From a virus: 24,251 nt of DNA. The notes beneath the pieces are model-generated. The model was not told the DNA's origin, searched no databases, and saw only the letters and a list, made by a program, of their open reading frames with translations. The position numbers and the translations under genes are program-made. The stretch spans positions 1 to 24,251 of IMG/VR virus record IMGVR_UViG_3300046450_000504, one strand, 5' to 3'. Below are positions 13,371 to 20,854 of this stretch, piece by piece; the stretch's first letter is position 1; each line of letters starts with the position of its first letter.

Positions 13371-13380
13371 GCATTATTTT

Positions 13381-13401
13381 AAAAAGATTTCAACTCTTTT
13401 T
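13381..13401 (-). terminator. Weak AT-rich hairpin after phoH
   Basis: On the minus strand AAAAAGA, loop GTTGAAA, TCTTTTT. It lies about 20 bases after the phoH stop. The stem is all A-T except one pair, so it may be a weak terminator at best. Confidence 0.3.
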
Positions 13402-13419
13402 GCTAGTAAAATCAATAGG

Positions 13420-14169
13420 TTAGGTGTTTTCGTGTAAATCTTCCCATGCTACCCGTGCCAAAATGTACTCTTTTACCAGTTCTGAGCGTACAATATCCTC
13501 AGGGCCGAACTCTACTGTGTCAAATGATGGCATACTCTCAGCTATTTGTATGAATTTCTTAAGTCCGGACTTGTCGTTGCTCTTGTATAAGTCAGTCTGT
13601 CTGAAATCCCCACAAAATATGATCTTAGAATTGTGGCCAATCCTTGTCATAATACTGTTAATCTCCATGTCGCTCATATTCTGACATTCGTCAACTACCA
13701 CAATAGAGTTATCTAATGTAATACCTCTAACAAATGATGTACACATAAAGTAGATCTTCTTTTGTTCCATTAGCCGATCGTATGGCTTCTCTTTGTCTGC
13801 GAACAACTCGTCCATCATATTCTGATATGGTATAGAGTACACGTCTATCTTTTCACCGTAATCGCCTGGCAAGTGGCCTATCTCTCTTGAAGGAACAGCA
13901 GATCTAACAATTATTAGTTTACTGTATGGGCCGCCTCTGTGCATAACATCTTCCATCGCCTTGTATAACGCAATAAAAGTTTTACCGGTTCCTGCTGAAC
14001 CGTGTAATAGTAATGCTTGTTTTCTTTTGTATTTTTGCCAGAACTGGTTTTGTGTATCTGTAATTGGATCGAACCGTTTAAGGTCGTGTTCTGTAACTTT
14101 GAGTGGAGTTGATCTCCGTGAATTTTGCTTTTGTTGGTCTTGAACTAGTTGAAGGTTTCTTCTAGCCAT
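13420..14169 (-). CDS. phoH: PhoH-like ATPase
   Basis: A 249-aa P-loop ATPase with Walker A GSAGTGKT (residues 57-64), RSAVPSREIGHLPGD (90-103), Walker B VVVDECQN (157-164) and FCGDFRQTDL, all characteristic of the PhoH family. PhoH genes are very common in marine phages; the exact role is unresolved, with RNA or nucleotide metabolism and phosphate stress proposed. An AGGAG site precedes the ATG by 8 bases. Upstream is a perfect palindrome at 14202-14218, and downstream only a weak hairpin. Confidence 0.93.
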   Translation of the reverse strand: MARRNLQLVQDQQKQNSRRSTPLKVTEHDLKRFDPITDTQNQFWQKYKRKQALLLHGSAGTGKTFIALYKAMEDVMHRGGPYSKLIIVRSAVPSREIGHLPGDYGEKIDVYSIPYQNMMDELFADKEKPYDRLMEQKKIYFMCTSFVRGITLDNSIVVVDECQNMSDMEINSIMTRIGHNSKIIFCGDFRQTDLYKSNDKSGLKKFIQIAESMPSFDTVEFGPEDIVRSELVKEYILARVAWEDLHENT

Positions 14170-14201
14170 TTGGGTTATCTCCTGTTAGTTTAAAATCTAT
14201 T

Positions 14202-14218
14202 CAGTCCACTGTGGACTG
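14202..14218. repeat. Perfect palindrome upstream of phoH
   Basis: CAGTCCAC-T-GTGGACTG, 8-base arms around one base, in the 67-base gap between the 113-aa gene and phoH. It could be an operator or an RNA hairpin; no T-run follows, so it is not a convincing terminator. Confidence 0.5.
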
Positions 14219-14236
14219 CTCCTAACATAATATATT

Positions 14237-14578
14237 TTATACCGGTGGTGCCTCCTTTGTTGTCACTCCGTAAAGATCTCCTACTTTCTTTTTGACACCC
14301 TTTACCGTTTCTCTTAGCTTAACGTTTGTTGGGTCCTTTTTGCCGTAATCATCTGCCATATTAGAATATGGGTTAGCGTCTGCTACTCTTGATAACACGT
14401 CTTGAAATCCTGCAGGGGGTTTAGTTCTATCACCGCCGCGTGAGCTTGCGATAGCTGGAGCTTTAGTTATGATTGAAATTATATCTGGGTTTGCTTCGAG
14501 GTATATTAGCTTGTCGGCATACGACATCATGTCGTCCCAAACTACACCTTGTTTATCTTGAAAACTATATATTGGCAT
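14237..14578 (-). CDS. Conserved phage protein, 113 aa, FmdB-like N terminus without cysteines
   Basis: Starts MPIYSFQDKQGVVWDDMMSY, then KLIYLEANPDIISI. This beginning resembles the FmdB-type zinc-ribbon pattern ('MP-Y-F-C--C') but has no cysteine, so metal binding is not expected. The middle has GGDRTKPPAGFQDVLSRVAD and the C terminus is Lys-rich (VKGVKKKVGDLYG). Similar small proteins occur in marine T4-like phages without known function. AGGA precedes the ATG by 7 bases. A late promoter box at 14643-14650 lies 65 bases upstream inside the previous gene. Confidence 0.65.
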   Translation of the reverse strand: MPIYSFQDKQGVVWDDMMSYADKLIYLEANPDIISIITKAPAIASSRGGDRTKPPAGFQDVLSRVADANPYSNMADDYGKKDPTNVKLRETVKGVKKKVGDLYGVTTKEAPPV

Positions 14579-14592
14579 TATCTATCCTGTAA

Positions 14593-14889
14593 TCACATTT
14601 TTCTGGATGGTACTTCAATAGCTTCCATCCCGTCTATAATCTTATTTATAAGCTTCTTACCTGGTAATGCTATGAGATCGGAGTTATAGCCCCGTATCAA
14701 ACATTCTTTTATGTACAATGGGTCTATAGAAGATAAGTCTCTTCTTGTGTAACCTTTCTGTTGAAAGCCCCATGTATTTACACATAGGAGGGCTAAATCT
14801 ATTTCGGTTTCAGAATAGAATGACATCCGGTACCCTTGTATTACTACGGGTAAAAGTGTCTTTTCTGGGAACTGTAGTATGTTAGCCAT
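14593..14889 (-). CDS. Unrecognised phage protein, 98 aa
   Basis: Starts MANILQFPEKTLLPVVIQGY and ends AIEVPSRKM. It appears globular: an N-terminal strand region, a helical segment SETEIDLALLCVNTWGFQQK and a C-terminal helix GKKLINKIIDGMEAIE. I do not recognise a family and see no catalytic motif. A late promoter box at 14898-14905 ends 8 bases before the ATG, so the predicted message has a leader of only about 3 bases. It is followed after 14 bases by the 113-aa gene, probably in one late transcript. Confidence 0.65.
   Translation of the reverse strand: MANILQFPEKTLLPVVIQGYRMSFYSETEIDLALLCVNTWGFQQKGYTRRDLSSIDPLYIKECLIRGYNSDLIALPGKKLINKIIDGMEAIEVPSRKM
14643..14650 (-). promoter_or_regulatory. 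Possible internal late promoter box
   Basis: TATAAATA on the minus strand inside the 98-aa gene. The predicted start near 14637 gives a 59-base leader to the 113-aa gene. It lies in coding sequence, so chance occurrence is possible. Confidence 0.35.
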
Positions 14890-14897
14890 CTTATTTT

Positions 14898-14905
14898 TAT
14901 TTATA
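14898..14905 (-). promoter_or_regulatory. T4-type late promoter box before the 98-aa gene
   Basis: TATAAATA on the minus strand in the 18-base gap between the SGNH gene and the 98-aa gene, with start predicted about 3 bases before the ATG. Confidence 0.6.
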
Positions 14906-14907
14906 CT

Positions 14908-15867
14908 TTATATCGAATCTAGACGGAGTTTTCTTAACTCTTTTTTGTACGTTAATAAGAATGCAGATACACAATCATCAGTCATATGATTTGGGCTCTT
15001 GGTAGCATCAAATAGATTAAAATCTATAACATTTTTCTGAGCAAACGTCCATAAAGGATACAGATCTTCTATGCTACTTGGTATGTCTATACGGTGATGT
15101 CGGTGTGTGAGTCGCTTATTTAAACTGTTTTCAAAGCAAGAAAATCTTGAAACAAAGGGAGTTACTAAGTTAGGTATAATTACGGACTCTATTGATGTTA
15201 CAATAGCGTGCCATCTAAGAGAGTCTCCGTGTTTCCACTTTACGTTGTTTACATATGAGGTATAGTCTTTCAGGACTTTGGCACGCAAATCTTTATCCTC
15301 GTATGAGGCGGAGGTTTTTGTTTCCCACCCCTCTTGCCACATGTAGTTATTGTCCTCAGATTTGCTAATTGTACAGATACCGTCTGTAATTGAACCTGCG
15401 GCCGCTGTTTCGTTATCAATTATCCTCTGAGGAATGGGATCGAGGGTATATCTTCCTCTATGTCCACTAGCTAGTACATCTCGACAGGGGTGACTATAAC
15501 AAATTACAACTCTATCTTCTGGTTCCATGTATTCTTTACACACCATTAAAGAGTGATACAATTTTACTATACCCCCACCGCCTACGCCTGTGTGAACACA
15601 ATTAAGTCTCTTAGTTATATGACTCCAAATATTTTCACTAGGGAATTGTACAAAGCTATCTCCGAAAAACCATACTCTTGGTACCTTGTTTGATATAGGC
15701 AACACCCTATTTACTTGAGAAGGCTGTACGCCTGGATCGCCGTCTTTACGTTTGTTGGGGTAAATATCAGGATCTGATTGCCACATGCGATGTTGGAATT
15801 GATAAGCTACATCGTTTTCTCTCCAATACTCGATGGGAATATTTGGAAATTTAAAAAACTTTGACAT
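14908..15867 (-). CDS. SGNH/GDSL-hydrolase-like protein
   Basis: A 319-aa protein taken from the ATG at 15867 (MSKFFKFP), preceded by GAGGAG at 8 bases; an upstream ATG at 15882 is less likely. VWFFGDSFVQFP carries the block I GDS motif with the would-be nucleophile serine (about residue 71). Then come TGVGGGGI (block II glycine region), VICYSHP, and NHMTDD near the C terminus, where the family has its catalytic Asp-x-x-His. Such proteins are esterases or O-acetyl transfer/removal enzymes acting on sugars. It closes the radical SAM/carbamoyltransferase operon, overlapping the upstream gene by 17 bases. Substrate unknown; a glycan is a reasonable inference. Confidence 0.65.
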   Translation of the reverse strand: MSKFFKFPNIPIEYWRENDVAYQFQHRMWQSDPDIYPNKRKDGDPGVQPSQVNRVLPISNKVPRVWFFGDSFVQFPSENIWSHITKRLNCVHTGVGGGGIVKLYHSLMVCKEYMEPEDRVVICYSHPCRDVLASGHRGRYTLDPIPQRIIDNETAAAGSITDGICTISKSEDNNYMWQEGWETKTSASYEDKDLRAKVLKDYTSYVNNVKWKHGDSLRWHAIVTSIESVIIPNLVTPFVSRFSCFENSLNKRLTHRHHRIDIPSSIEDLYPLWTFAQKNVIDFNLFDATKSPNHMTDDCVSAFLLTYKKELRKLRLDSI

Positions 15868-17260
15868 TATACAGCTCCTCAAATCTATTACCGTCTTCTA
15901 TCGTATTTACCATAGGGTGACCTTTGATGTTTAAACTTGTATTAAGTAACATAGGACACCCTGTTTTTATATAGAACGTTTTTAGGAGCTTATATAACCC
16001 TGGATGTTGTTCTTTGTTAACAGTTTGAACCCTAGACGTGCCGTCAGCGTGCAATATTGCTGGGTACAGTTCTTTCTTTGTACATTGTATAACGTACTGC
16101 ATATAAGGCGAGTCGCTTACTGGCATATTAAAACATGTTCCAGCATACTCCTCCATTATAACAGGTGCAAACGGCCTAAACTCTTGTCGTCTTTTTATTG
16201 CGTTAACCTTGTCCTTAATGTCTTCGCCTCTAGGGTCTGCAAACAAACTTCTATTACCCAATGCTCGTGGCCCAAACTCTGCTCGTCCATTTGCTACTCC
16301 AACCATGTTGCCTTGTAACAACTCACCTAAAGCTTTTTGCACAGGATATTCACCTTCAATATTGTGGCCGAGATAAGGGCCTCTCCAATTAACGTGTTCT
16401 TGTGTGGATGCTAGTACTGCTCCTAACGAAGAACCAGAGTCTCCAGGAGCTGGCATTATCCAAATGTTATCGTAATGCTTTAATGCTAAATTATTAGCCA
16501 CACAATTTAATGCACACCCTCCCATAATTACTAAGTTTTCATTGTGGGGTAACATTAATTTTGCTTTGACAACTAACTTCTCAAATTCTTCTTCATATAT
16601 TTTCTGCGCTGAGGCTGCAAAGTCATAATAGTCTTTAACATGAGGTAGAAAATTGCGACAACCTTTATGTAGGTTAGTGTCTAATAAATCTCTCATCGGT
16701 TTATAATATCTGTTAGGGTCGCCGTACGCAGCCATACCCATTAAAATATATTCTTCTTCATTTGGCTTTAGGTAGCATCTATGTGTAATAGCAGAGTAAA
16801 ACAATCCCAACGATGTCGGGTATCGTTGACTCCATATTTTATGTAAGCCGTGATGAGGAACTCCGTCCCATATGCTTGTAGTAGTAAACTCTCCAATAGC
16901 ATCTATAACGAGAACTGTTGCGTTTTGATATGGACTAGTATAAAATCCTGCCGCTGCGTGTGTAGTATGGTGTGTATGAAAGTTTATTTTGCGTTTCTTT
17001 AAATATGGGTGTAGAGGGAGGCGCTTAAGTTTTTGTCCTGCGTATAATCGCCTAAGGTTTTTTAGTTTATTATTCTCATACCAATTAATATCTTCTGGTT
17101 CGCCGAATTTTAATGCTGCTTGTATTAACTCATCAGGTAAGTTTGCATCGTTCTTTATTCCACTATATCGTTCAGACTCAGATGCGAACAGTATCTCGTC
17201 TCCATCAACAACGGAAAGGGCTGCGTTATGGTTGTATGCTGATATGCCCCACCTAATCAT
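15851..17260 (-). CDS. NodU/CmcH-type O-carbamoyltransferase
   Basis: A 469-aa protein with the family's features: AYNHNAALSVV at the N terminus, H97-H98-T-T-H101 in THHTTHAAAGF for metal and carbamoyl-adenylate chemistry, IDAIGEFTTTSIW, MGGCALNCVAN (246-256), PGDSGSSLGA (272-281), GRAEFGPRALGNRS (325-338) and NTSLNIKGHPMV (440-451). Members transfer the carbamoyl group of carbamoyl phosphate to a hydroxyl of sugars or antibiotics. The C terminus stops about 20 residues after NTSLNIKG, where relatives usually continue, so it may be slightly trimmed. It overlaps its neighbours by 8 and 17 bases. Homologues occur in some marine T4-like phages, with role unknown. Confidence 0.88.
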   Translation of the reverse strand: MIRWGISAYNHNAALSVVDGDEILFASESERYSGIKNDANLPDELIQAALKFGEPEDINWYENNKLKNLRRLYAGQKLKRLPLHPYLKKRKINFHTHHTTHAAAGFYTSPYQNATVLVIDAIGEFTTTSIWDGVPHHGLHKIWSQRYPTSLGLFYSAITHRCYLKPNEEEYILMGMAAYGDPNRYYKPMRDLLDTNLHKGCRNFLPHVKDYYDFAASAQKIYEEEFEKLVVKAKLMLPHNENLVIMGGCALNCVANNLALKHYDNIWIMPAPGDSGSSLGAVLASTQEHVNWRGPYLGHNIEGEYPVQKALGELLQGNMVGVANGRAEFGPRALGNRSLFADPRGEDIKDKVNAIKRRQEFRPFAPVIMEEYAGTCFNMPVSDSPYMQYVIQCTKKELYPAILHADGTSRVQTVNKEQHPGLYKLLKTFYIKTGCPMLLNTSLNIKGHPMVNTIEDGNRFEELYNVKVF

Positions 17261-17948
17261 ATATAAAAGGATCGCTGTGTGGTAAGTCTTTTGGTTTCCC
17301 TGTTCTCTTTTTAGGATTATGTTTCACGTTTACCCATTGAAGTTGTTCATTCATTTCTGGGGGTTTCCCAAGTCGAGTTTTATACATGTCTCGACCCTGT
17401 ACATCTTTCAACATGTAGTCTGCTAACTTCATAACTTCTTGTTTAACTTCACCTGCGGTCCATTGAGAAGGCTCTGCTGGATCTACTGTAAAGAATACAC
17501 CTTCATGTAACCAGGAGTTAAATTCACAAAGATAAATCCTACTATGTTTATTATTAAAGTATGGTGAAAATTCGGGTTGGTTCATATGAGATCCAACACC
17601 AGCTGTTATCATCCAACCTACTTTTAAATTTTTATGACAGCCAACCTTTTCAAGTACTTCTTGTGTCCACAACACATCAACATAATAACTCTCTGCGTTG
17701 ATTCGTTGTGGTTTTGAATTATGATTAAAAAATACTAAGTCATATTTCTGCCTTTCAAGTAAATGTATTTGTCTCTCTAGAGATGTCTTACTTCCCCAGT
17801 CTATGTAAATGGCATTAACATTATCTGGTTTGTCTTCCCAATCCTTGTTAGAACTTATAACGTCTATTTCATCATATCTATATGATAATTGGCGTAGCAA
17901 TACCTTACCGTATTTAGAACCACACCCTGTTAATAAGACCTTACTCAT
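17253..17948 (-). CDS. SDR-like Rossmann-fold oxidoreductase
   Basis: A 231-aa protein beginning MSKVLLTGCGSKYGKVLL, with the G8-x-G10-x3-G14 nucleotide-binding loop of short-chain dehydrogenases. It continues YDLVFFNHNS at the strand-4 position, GWMITAGVGSH, and Y130-x3-K134 in PYFNNKH, the likely catalytic pair. It is shorter than extended NDP-sugar enzymes and diverged in the C terminus, so the substrate cannot be named. It sits between the 368-aa unknown and the carbamoyltransferase, overlapping each by 8 bases, suggesting one pathway. Confidence 0.7.
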   Translation of the reverse strand: MSKVLLTGCGSKYGKVLLRQLSYRYDEIDVISSNKDWEDKPDNVNAIYIDWGSKTSLERQIHLLERQKYDLVFFNHNSKPQRINAESYYVDVLWTQEVLEKVGCHKNLKVGWMITAGVGSHMNQPEFSPYFNNKHSRIYLCEFNSWLHEGVFFTVDPAEPSQWTAGEVKQEVMKLADYMLKDVQGRDMYKTRLGKPPEMNEQLQWVNVKHNPKKRTGKPKDLPHSDPFIYD

Positions 17949-19047
17949 GTATCTTTATCTCCATTATTTTGTTTCCGCCGTTGTGTCCGTCCCAAAAGTC
18001 TGCAATATGCTCTTTCCCGTTTATTATACGCCCTAGTGGCCATCCAAAAGGTATTTTATTATCATCAAAGTCTTTACTTTTAGATATTATCCGTCTATCC
18101 TCTCTATCAGAAAATTCAAATCCAAAGTTTACTTGGTGTCCATTATTTATATCAAATTGTTTTGCGTCGTCTTCGTCTATGTATGCTAAACTTGGGCCCT
18201 TACCTAATATACAATCTTGTGGTGCCCACACATCATAATCATCTGATGATTGATACTCGTATAAATGAGGAGGAATGTCTATATATTCCATTGATTTCCA
18301 TTCAATCAGAAATTTCTTTTCTGTCCAGATACCAGGTACCTTGCAGTTCGTTTGTTTCCAGTAATCGGTAGGCATAGGTTGAATTTGTATTGTCTGAATT
18401 TTTGGAAGTTTTGTAACTCTTTTAGACTTTGAATATAATATAGGTTCTACATCATGCACAATATTATTTAAAGCAAGGACAGCATCTCTAAAAGGCACTC
18501 TCATGTTGTCAGCAATTACAAAGTCTCCTTCAAGTTTAACCGTGGTATCGCCATTTGTCCTTTGTATCTTTTCTCTGTCTATGCAATCAACTTCCCAATT
18601 ATATATAAATGATAAATCAAATCTTCTGTGATCCCAACGTTGCCTTCTAGTATTCCATGGGCCTGTTGGATACGCTACTCTCACAAAATATCTATGTACA
18701 GTATTTAATAACTCTCGTGTTTTCTTCTTAGACCTTTTAAAAGATACCTGTTTGGGTGATACGGGAAAATAATTTTCAGGATCTAAAAATGTGTTTATGT
18801 TATCTATTGCATCCTTGAGTTTTTTTTCTTGTAGTCCAAGAAACTTAGATATATTTTCTGAACCATGAATGTCAGTATCGGGGGCAAGCAAACTAAGTCT
18901 TTTTGAAATAAATGGTTCTGCGAACAGTAACTTGTCAACATACCAAGAAACCCACCATTGTACGAAGTCATTATTCAGATCGGGCTCCCAAACAATAGAA
19001 GCTTTCTTTCCAAACGTTTTAGGATTTAATACTACTTCTATTTTCAT
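17941..19047 (-). CDS. Unrecognised protein, 368 aa, in the radical SAM operon
   Basis: Starts MKIEVVLNPKTFGKKASIVW and ends GGNKIMEIKIHE. It is rich in Trp, Asp and Lys and has no signal peptide or membrane segment. Notable segments are FVQWWVSWYVDKLLFAEPF near the N terminus, VRVAYPTGPWNTRRQRWDHR mid-protein and HIADFWDGHNGG at the C terminus. I see no nucleotide-binding or metal motif that names a function. It overlaps the 2OG oxygenase by 4 bases and the reductase by 8. It could be a substrate-binding, scaffold or novel enzyme component of this pathway. Confidence 0.6.
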   Translation of the reverse strand: MKIEVVLNPKTFGKKASIVWEPDLNNDFVQWWVSWYVDKLLFAEPFISKRLSLLAPDTDIHGSENISKFLGLQEKKLKDAIDNINTFLDPENYFPVSPKQVSFKRSKKKTRELLNTVHRYFVRVAYPTGPWNTRRQRWDHRRFDLSFIYNWEVDCIDREKIQRTNGDTTVKLEGDFVIADNMRVPFRDAVLALNNIVHDVEPILYSKSKRVTKLPKIQTIQIQPMPTDYWKQTNCKVPGIWTEKKFLIEWKSMEYIDIPPHLYEYQSSDDYDVWAPQDCILGKGPSLAYIDEDDAKQFDINNGHQVNFGFEFSDREDRRIISKSKDFDDNKIPFGWPLGRIINGKEHIADFWDGHNGGNKIMEIKIHE

Positions 19048-19604
19048 ATATTATCAATATGTAATATTTGATAACCAATAAGTCGAGAGCCAGGACCTGG
19101 GTTGGTTATTGCATGTGTTGTATTCCAGTTGTTTAACATAAACACTCCGGTCCCTTTTAATACAGGGCCCTCGTATCCTAGCTCTAAAAATCTAGTACCG
19201 GAGCCTTGTGGATTGTCTTGTAGGTTTATAATTAATACACCAAAGACATGTCTGTTGTCTATGTGTGGGGACATATCAAAACCTTCGCCGTCTTGTATAA
19301 CTACTCCAATGTCTTTAAACTTTGGCATTCTAAATTTAGATAAAGACTTCATCCACATCTGCCTTACCTCTTCTATATTACTTATATCACCTTGTATATA
19401 CTTTTCTAATATTGTTGTATGTGCGTCCCACGCATCACAAAAGTCTAATTTGTCTATTCCTGGTTTACTTTGTTTTCTTAAATGTACAGTATCTGACTCA
19501 TACCCTTGATCATATGTATCGTCTCCTGTAAACAAATATTGGGGAACATGAAACCCCGTTACTTCCCAAACAGGAAAGTCATTGTCTATTAAATCTAATC
19601 TCAT
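19044..19604 (-). CDS. 2-oxoglutarate/Fe(II) oxygenase-like protein (HxD...H...R)
   Basis: A 186-aa protein with the metal site H114-x-D116 in MSPHIDNRHVFGVLIINL, H164 in NWNTTHAITNPG and R174 in GSRLIGYQ, spaced as in the small 2OG oxygenase fold. IINLQDNPQGSGTRFLEL and GTGVFMLNN give the flanking strands. It should hydroxylate or otherwise oxidise a substrate with O2 and 2-oxoglutarate. It overlaps the radical SAM gene upstream and the 368-aa gene downstream by 4 bases each, so it is almost certainly coupled to them. It differs clearly from the other 2OG enzyme at 6068-6799, which uses an HxH motif. Confidence 0.78.
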   Translation of the reverse strand: MRLDLIDNDFPVWEVTGFHVPQYLFTGDDTYDQGYESDTVHLRKQSKPGIDKLDFCDAWDAHTTILEKYIQGDISNIEEVRQMWMKSLSKFRMPKFKDIGVVIQDGEGFDMSPHIDNRHVFGVLIINLQDNPQGSGTRFLELGYEGPVLKGTGVFMLNNWNTTHAITNPGPGSRLIGYQILHIDNI

Positions 19605-20854
19605 GCTAAATGTTCTCTGTGGTCTGTAGATTTCCGTATCTTTTTGTATGGGTTGTCTTCGTGAGACATTGTGTCGTCTAATACATTCGCCTTACCACAT
19701 GTCTCAGTACATAATGCTAGTTTTCCATTAGCAGTGGTTTTATCCCAATCATCTGAATACACTTTGTTTAACAGGCCGGTGTCTAGTAATTCTTTTAACG
19801 ATATGTTGTGTAGATTAAAATTGTCTAATCCTAACTTTAACATTTTTTCTTTTAATTGGTGGGTTTTAAATGTTATAGATGTTTTTTCTGATTTATCAAT
19901 AAAGGGGATAATAATTCCTATCCAACAACAGGGGGTAACAAAACCACTGGCGGATACATATACCTCTCTGTAGCACCTTGGACGAATTGGTGTGTTGTCC
20001 CACTCTTCTAGATGATGCTGTTTAACACGAGTCAAACCGACTGTGCCTTCTATGTATCTATGCCTGTGTGTATTGTCTGGCATTGTAACTTTGTCAAACT
20101 CTTTATTCTTTGTTGTAATAATATCTGTGTTAGTTGTTTTAATATAGTTTACTTTGTCTTTTTGCTCTGTAGGAGGATATATTTGATATTCAGTTTTACC
20201 TTCTTTGTTTAGAGCTGGCATGGTTGCGTGATTATTTCCATCGTCTAATCCATGAGCTTTTTTAGGTGAAAACTGTTTGATGCCTAACTGTATTGACATC
20301 TCTTTAGCAGCTTTGACTTGTAGTTCGTTGTGTTTAAAAATTAAAAACTCCCAGTCACTATTACCTTCATGTTTAGTATATGCTTTAACATTAGCCATCA
20401 ACTTATCCCAATTTACATTCCTTCTGTATATGTGGTTTGTGTCTTCTAGGCCGTCTATTGAGAATATCATTTTCCATGATTCAGGTCTTTTTGCAAACAG
20501 CATTCCGATCTTATCCCAAATTTTGGGTTGCTTCATGCCTCCGTTTGTGTGCATCTGTACGCCACAATAGTACTTTGTATTATCAAAAACATACTCTAGT
20601 ATAGGGACTAAGTCTTTACATGAACCCGGATCGCCGTGATTGCCACAGAATAAAATCTGTTTCATCTTCATTAAAGTCTCTCTTGGAAACCACTCTTTAA
20701 ACTTTTCTATAGTTATTGACTGTGGGTAAAGTTCAGGAATAACATTGGGGCTATTTTGAAAGTACCGTGGACAGTTAGGACAAATAGAGTTACATACACT
20801 AGATAACTCAATGTGCATCTTGTTTATATTGTCGTATGAAAAATAGCCGCTCAT
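19601..20854 (-). CDS. Radical SAM protein with C-terminal SPASM-like cysteines
   Basis: A 417-aa protein with C21-x3-C25-x2-C28 in SSVCNSICPNCPRYF for the SAM-binding 4Fe-4S cluster. QILFCGNHGDPGSCKDL stands in the place of the usual GGEP, then MHTNGG and FSIDGLEDTNHIYRR. The C-terminal region has C294, C309-C310 (FVTPCCWIG) and C382-x3-C386, resembling a SPASM/twitch auxiliary cluster domain as in enzymes that modify peptides or small molecules. It generates a 5'-deoxyadenosyl radical; the substrate is unknown. It overlaps both neighbours by 4 bases. Unlike the two radical SAM proteins upstream, its auxiliary cysteines are C-terminal. Confidence 0.87.
   Translation of the reverse strand: MSGYFSYDNINKMHIELSSVCNSICPNCPRYFQNSPNVIPELYPQSITIEKFKEWFPRETLMKMKQILFCGNHGDPGSCKDLVPILEYVFDNTKYYCGVQMHTNGGMKQPKIWDKIGMLFAKRPESWKMIFSIDGLEDTNHIYRRNVNWDKLMANVKAYTKHEGNSDWEFLIFKHNELQVKAAKEMSIQLGIKQFSPKKAHGLDDGNNHATMPALNKEGKTEYQIYPPTEQKDKVNYIKTTNTDIITTKNKEFDKVTMPDNTHRHRYIEGTVGLTRVKQHHLEEWDNTPIRPRCYREVYVSASGFVTPCCWIGIIIPFIDKSEKTSITFKTHQLKEKMLKLGLDNFNLHNISLKELLDTGLLNKVYSDDWDKTTANGKLALCTETCGKANVLDDTMSHEDNPYKKIRKSTDHREHLA

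Noticed and set aside
18144-18151. TATAAATA on the minus strand
   Set aside because: It lies deep inside the 368-aa gene, far from a gene start, so probably a chance match in AT-rich coding sequence.
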